Source: Rhyzopertha dominica
Lineage: Eukaryota; Arthropoda; Insecta; Coleoptera; Bostrichidae
Assembly (NCBI GenBank): GCA_025024175.1
Contig: QCXZ01000064.1
Span: 17,732,001 to 17,796,000, forward strand
Length of the DNA: 64,000 nucleotides
Direction of reading: 5' to 3'
How positions within the stretch are numbered: position 1 is the first letter of the stretch; the number at the start of each line of letters is the position of its first letter. The position numbers and the translations under genes were made by a program. The notes beneath the pieces are model-generated. The model did no database searches. It saw nothing but the letters and a program-made list of their open reading frames with translations, and had not been told where the DNA came from. Below are positions 58,901 through 64,000 of the stretch, one piece after another.

Positions 58901-61900
58901 ATTAGTTCCAACGTGGTGCCTAATTAAGACTCAGATATGACTAAAGTTTTAATCACAGTTAGAAAAAGATTGGGCATTTCAGTTAATCATGCAAGTCATT
59001 TCGATTCAGATTAGTCACTTTCTTAGAAGCTCCCGGTTTAAAACGCTCGCTATCTTTCAGTCGTAACCGTAGAAGTAACGTAATAGTCTGAAGGTAAGCG
59101 AAAAATTAGATTTGGTTAAATTGCTGCACTTAGCTGCGAGACGTATATTTACTAGACGAAAGGATGTGGAATGCAATTTATATTTTAGAATTGCCAGCAA
59201 TTTCGCTGCGGTTATGCGCGATTATAAAGCCACAATTTGTCAGCTATAGTGCCCCTATATGTCTTCTTGACTTAAAATTTAAGTGCCAGCACGGTGGCAT
59301 TCAACGGCAGCATTCAATTTATAACATTACGTTTTTAATTGCATTTGCTGCGCTATTTCTTTTCTGCTGCTTCGTTTCACCTTGATCCCGCATTATGGAC
59401 CGATTCTTCAAATGCTAAAATCTAGTTAGATATGGATAATTAAGAAGCCTTGGGGCACACAGATAAAATTGAATCTAATAATGCCTGAAAGTGCATATAC
59501 AATAGCTTGAAATGTGAATGCGATATATACTTCGATATAGCGTTCGTTTGCCTTCAATATTATAGTTTACAGTCTATTTTAATTATCGATTTACGACATC
59601 AAGAATTTTAATATTGAAAGTAACGTACATGACTAATGATGTAAAGCACTGCTAGCGCTGTTAAAAAATAAACACATATCTACTTGATTTGTGCGTAAAG
59701 GTAAACACACCTTGATGTAATGAACACTTCTAATTAAATATCTGTTGATAAATATGCATGGTGACCAACAATTTTGCGAACACAGGGCGGTGACAGAAAT
59801 AAGAACTATCAATAATTGTTTTATTTGAATAAGCTTTTGTGTACATGTTTATTGCGGTAAACTAAAAAACTGCTAAAGAATGGATGAGAATCGAACGATA
59901 AAAATCTTAACAAAATTAATTAATGAATTATCCAGTCTGGTCATTGAATAAATGAAACGAGCAACTTCCTTTTGAATTACATCTTCGATGCTACTTGTAC
60001 AGCATCCTGAAGACTTTGTGGAGGATATAACGTCCCGCCGGCAAAGGTCACAAATTCAAGTTTCTGTTTAAATTTTATTAAAGAAGAAAACGCGCATCAT
60101 CCACCATGACGTCTTCTGGAACGACGACCATATGTGTCCTTAAAGGAAACATTTATGGTTCCACTGTTCTTGTTCTTTGCACCACTCCAGTCGGTTCCTG
60201 GAATCATACCCGGACAACAGTGCACAGTATGCTTGGACTCCTGTTCGTTCTAGTAGCAATATCTTTGCAACCACCATCTTGCAAACCCCATATTACAGCT
60301 TATTCACATACCAGCTACTGTACTCTCGTCATTGTTCATGATCGAAATGTTGTCTTGCTTGCATTCACTTGCGGTCCTCATCCTGGCAGTAGCTGATGCC
60401 TAGCCGTTGCCTGCCAAATGGGGAGGGGCCGAGGACGATGCGCAGTCTCTTATACGCGAACCTTAGTTTAGCTTCGAGCTCAATAAGTAAACAAAAATTT
60501 GCCGATATCACTTTGGGTGGTTTGCCGATGGATGTCGTTTTCTGAGACGGTTTGGTTTATACGCGCTAATATCGCGGCCTTGTCCTTCATTTACAACTCA
60601 GTGTAAACGGCGTAGCACACGCCTTTAATCGTTTTCTGGCTCTAGGCTTATTGCCAAAGCAAAGAAGCTATTACATATGTTGTGAAAAAAAACAAAATTG
60701 TGTTTCACAATGAATGCAACTTGAAAACCGATAATACAAAAAGCAGTGCATCAACAAGGCGAAAAATCTGACCGTTTTTGGTCTTACCTAATCAAAACAA
60801 ACATGTGTATCAAAGTATATTTAAGTGCACCAGGTACTATTTGGTGTTCTATGATTCTATGTCAGCATTTTTCCTAAGATTTTGAATAATTTCAGTACTT
60901 AAGAATTATTATTGATTTCATGAAAATTAACCAATAACCAGTAAACGCCTTGGATACAAAGAATGCAATACTCTACAGGGAACCCATTATTGTTTCCAAA
61001 ACTGTTTTTTATGTAATATGCTCATTCATACTTTAAGAAATTTTTTCTACTTTTATTGCAGAACTTACATGTACACACTACATGTAGGTATACATTTAAT
61101 TATATAATTGGTTTTATTTGCATAATTATTTTGTTAATATATTATGTCGTAATAAACGACAACGGTAATGGCAGTAGTAGTAAATCAAAACTAAAGTAAA
61201 AATAACACACAGCAAATATGAACCACATCAAATTCATCCCGAGTAAAAATGCGTATTACACGCATAGGTAGCAGCCATGTTAGTAATAATTAATAAAAAC
61301 AAATATTTTTATTTGCCTTCAAGTGCAAACTTTACAAATCAGCACGTCATAAATAAACATGCAACGCCATAATATTAAACGATAGAAATTCACAAAGCGA
61401 GGCATAAAATGATGAAAAATATTTAAAAAGCAAATGAAACTACTGTATGTACGATTTGTTCAAATTCATTGAAGTAGGTAACCACGTTGTTTGTAGGTCA
61501 CTTAAACATTTTAATGGTCCAGTTTTTATCCCTGCTACTGATATCTTGATTAAACAGGAACGTTTGTAAGGACGCTACGCTTTCTAACACGGTAATTTTG
61601 ACCTAAGCATCAGTCACAAAAAATACTTGGTCATATGACTTTATTTGTCGCTCAGTTGGTGGTAGAGGTACAAAATATTAAAATATGAAATGGCAGTAGG
61701 TAATTAAGAGACTTTAGTTTGAACTTTTTTATATTTGATATCTATAAGGTATTTCAGGAACGCCGTTACTTAAATTTGTTAGGTTCAAGAAAAACTGCTT
61801 GTTAAAATTTACACTTCTCATTTTTACTCATTCGCAATGTTTAGTTCTCAACAAATCATAATCATAATTAAACAAGTAAAATCCTTACCCACCGTAAAGA

Positions 61901-64000
61901 TTTTACTGGTAAGTACTCAACTGTTAATCAAACATTCGTCCTCCTGTAGACAAAGCTATTTTATAAAGAATACCCAATCAAATACGTCAGTTGAGAGATT
62001 TATCGAATAGCTATAAGATTATCCGTTCACGATAGATCTACCATTAAGCTTCAATCTGGATGGAAGGCTTGAACGATGCCGAACAAGATTCCAAACTGAA
62101 AAATAATAAGAACAATAAGAAGCCGTGTTGTCTGCGTTGGGACTATAGGAGGGCTGGGGAGGCTTAATAAGCCGAAACAGCTATCCACAGATTGTTTTGA
62201 CGCAGGCGACATGGCATAGATGTAATTTTATTGTTATTAATAAGAACAAAACTAAAATAAAATAAAAAAGGTCACAATACAAAAATGCTGAGTGCATTAT
62301 CACCGAAAATACAGCTAGGAAGTCGTTTTGTCAGCAAGGTATAAATATTGAGACAACTGCGCTGTTTATCCTGAATTTTAAGAAATTATTATTTGTACAG
62401 TCGGATAGCGCACATAGGCGGGTTCTAAACCAGCACTGATTTGCTAATTATTGAAGACATCGAGTTGCCTTATTAACTAGACAGTACTCATACTCATATT
62501 TCTTAACAACCACCTATATTACCTTGAAATCATAATGCAATGTTATACTTTGGGAATTGGTTCCAGAAACTTCTGCATAATTTATATGAAGCAAGTATTA
62601 TTATTTGGACAATGCGATTTTTTATTCGCAGAAAAATAACAAGCATACAAATTCCTCTTAGGTAAAACAAGAAATTGCAAAAATTGAATCTAATTTGAAG
62701 CCATTAGTCTCGAAAATATACATTATCGACGAAATGGCGCTAAGAGCTGGTTATAGGTACTTGCCATCCAAAATACATTTTTTTTGCAAGCATGACAATA
62801 TATTACATCTAAGTAAATTCAGTAAAAACTCTGATCGCACCACAGTGCTGGGAGGTCCTCTAAAACTATCGATAACGCTTAAATACATCATCTGTAGTTT
62901 ATAAGCGCAACATTTTGGCTTGCACCTACTACATGTATTCAGTGAAAACTCACATCATGCAGCATTTCTACATTTACACAGTCTTGCATGCGCTATATAT
63001 TGAATTCTACCTAACGGTACTCAAAACCCTGTTAATTTCGCCTAACGACTTTAATTTACTCATGTAACGAGCAATGCATTACGTGCGACCGAGCTTCTTT
63101 CGAGCCGTGGAAATATGGGACAACAAAGACCGAAAACATAACAGGTGAAATTTGATACAAGATTTCATTATGTTTCCGACCAAAGAAAACATTTTTCGTA
63201 CCCGTGCACGCACCCGTGTTTTTACACAATGTAATCCGATAAAAATGCGGTGCTCGCTCCCCCTTTCATAAACGACTTACCTTGTTTACATTTCTAATTA
63301 ATAAGGTACACGACAATTTGCCTGTTATTTTTCTTCCAGCGGCAATTTATCGTGCGGTATTTATTGTCCCGTCGATGATAATGTCGTTGTTGCAGATTGT
63401 AAATCCCAGAAGCAATAAGATAAGCTGTACTTTGCTGTTTTTCTGCCAACAGGGTATGGCTGACGTTGACAGACCAAAGTATTTATGGCTTCTAAATTCT
63501 CATACACGTTCGGTTCCATTTGCGTGCAGTTCTTAGGTTTCGTTCCTTACTAACGTGCCAGGTACTTAACAGAAATTGCACAGGGGTAATTTATAACTGG
63601 AAAAAGCTGACATAAAGTAATTATTATTTGCGTTACTACGATTCCATCTTAGTCGTTGCGTGTTTGAGTTATATGCATTTTCATGTTAAAATGAAAGGGC
63701 ATCGAAGGCCTGTACCACGTGACTACGTATTAAATATTTAATCAAATTGTTCTCCTCGGGAAAGTTGGTACTACTTTGGTGATGGTAATTGCGATATTAT
63801 GTTGATGAACTCTCCTAACATTTAGTTCTTGCTTTCTCACAGGAAGAAGCGAAATACGATCAGCTAAGGACCGTTATTTTAAAACTTGCTAGCAATTATA
63901 TACGTATATAGCGTTAACAGACCTTTTAAGTCCATAGCCCGACAATTTGTCTCCATTGTTCTAGATTTCTAGCTTTCAATTTCTAATTTCGTACACCTTT
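55939..64000. other. no recognisable gene (possible intron of the upstream gene)
   Basis: AT-rich throughout, without recognised coding or mobile-element motifs. ORFs of 60-96 codons (for example 60106-60396, with a good ATG context but no motif) are not accepted. Slightly GC-richer sequence lies at 60100-60640. TATACAGGGTTGT at about 58191 looks like the terminus of an insect mobile element, but no partner end was found. If the 55.3 kb gene model is right, this may be its first long coding intron. Confidence 0.4.

Noticed and set aside
60106..60396. 96-codon ATG ORF with good start context
   Set aside because: Cysteine/threonine-rich product without a recognisable domain; no supporting promoter. 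It could be revisited with transcript data.

Overview
This is AT-rich, intron- and repeat-dominated eukaryotic DNA, almost certainly from an arthropod and most likely an insect with a transposon-rich genome. The grounds are the mixture of element families (CR1/Jockey-type LINEs, Penelope-like retroelements, hAT, Tc1/mariner, THAP-carrying P-like and foldback elements), long (TA)n and (ATT)n microsatellites, and arthropod-style core promoters (TATA box plus a TCAGT initiator). I cannot name the species. No bacterial genes, operons, tRNAs, rRNAs or CRISPR arrays were recognised. Nearly all recognisable coding sequence belongs to mobile elements, most of it broken.

Layout. 0-7 kb: a LINE endonuclease fragment cut by the left edge, a decayed Penelope-like element (PLE, minus strand) with reverse transcriptase and GIY-YIG parts, and a 5'-truncated LINE ending in an ATT tail. 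8.2-9.2 kb: a DNA transposon with matching inverted ends and a THAP-like ORF. 13.7-14.3 kb: a mariner-type transposase relic. 16.7-18.1 kb: a hAT element with a perfect 8-bp target-site duplication that contains a second PLE family. 18.2 kb: a candidate TATA promoter with a short ORF. 19.5-20.3 kb: first copy of a three-copy element with subterminal inverted repeats. 21 kb: a foldback element. 23.7-24.4 kb: a Jockey-like relic. 26.2-29.7 kb: a decayed satellite-like field interrupted by a hAT element.

31-34.8 kb is the best preserved element: a nearly complete CR1-like LINE whose endonuclease and reverse transcriptase are split by an apparent 2-base slip. 35.4 kb: a foldback element. 36.1-37.9 kb: two PLE 3' halves arranged head to head as a large inverted repeat. 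40.6-43.3 kb: a perfect palindrome, an ATT-tailed LINE end, another PLE relic and a second hAT copy. 47.8 kb: a hammerhead-ribozyme-like core. 50.5-51 kb: another LINE relic. 51.4-53.4 kb: two more copies of the three-copy element, flanking a coding-like segment. 54.4-55.1 kb: a PLE interrupted by a LINE tail.

The best candidate for a host gene is at 55.3-55.94 kb: TATA box, initiator, GC-rich 5' exon with a donor site, then a second exon with an acceptor, a short upstream ORF, a start codon followed by a signal-peptide-like stretch, and a strong donor. The rest of that gene was not found in 56-64 kb, where I recognise nothing else; it may lie beyond the window or in exons too short to see. 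No pathway can be reconstructed. The main biological content is layered transposon history.
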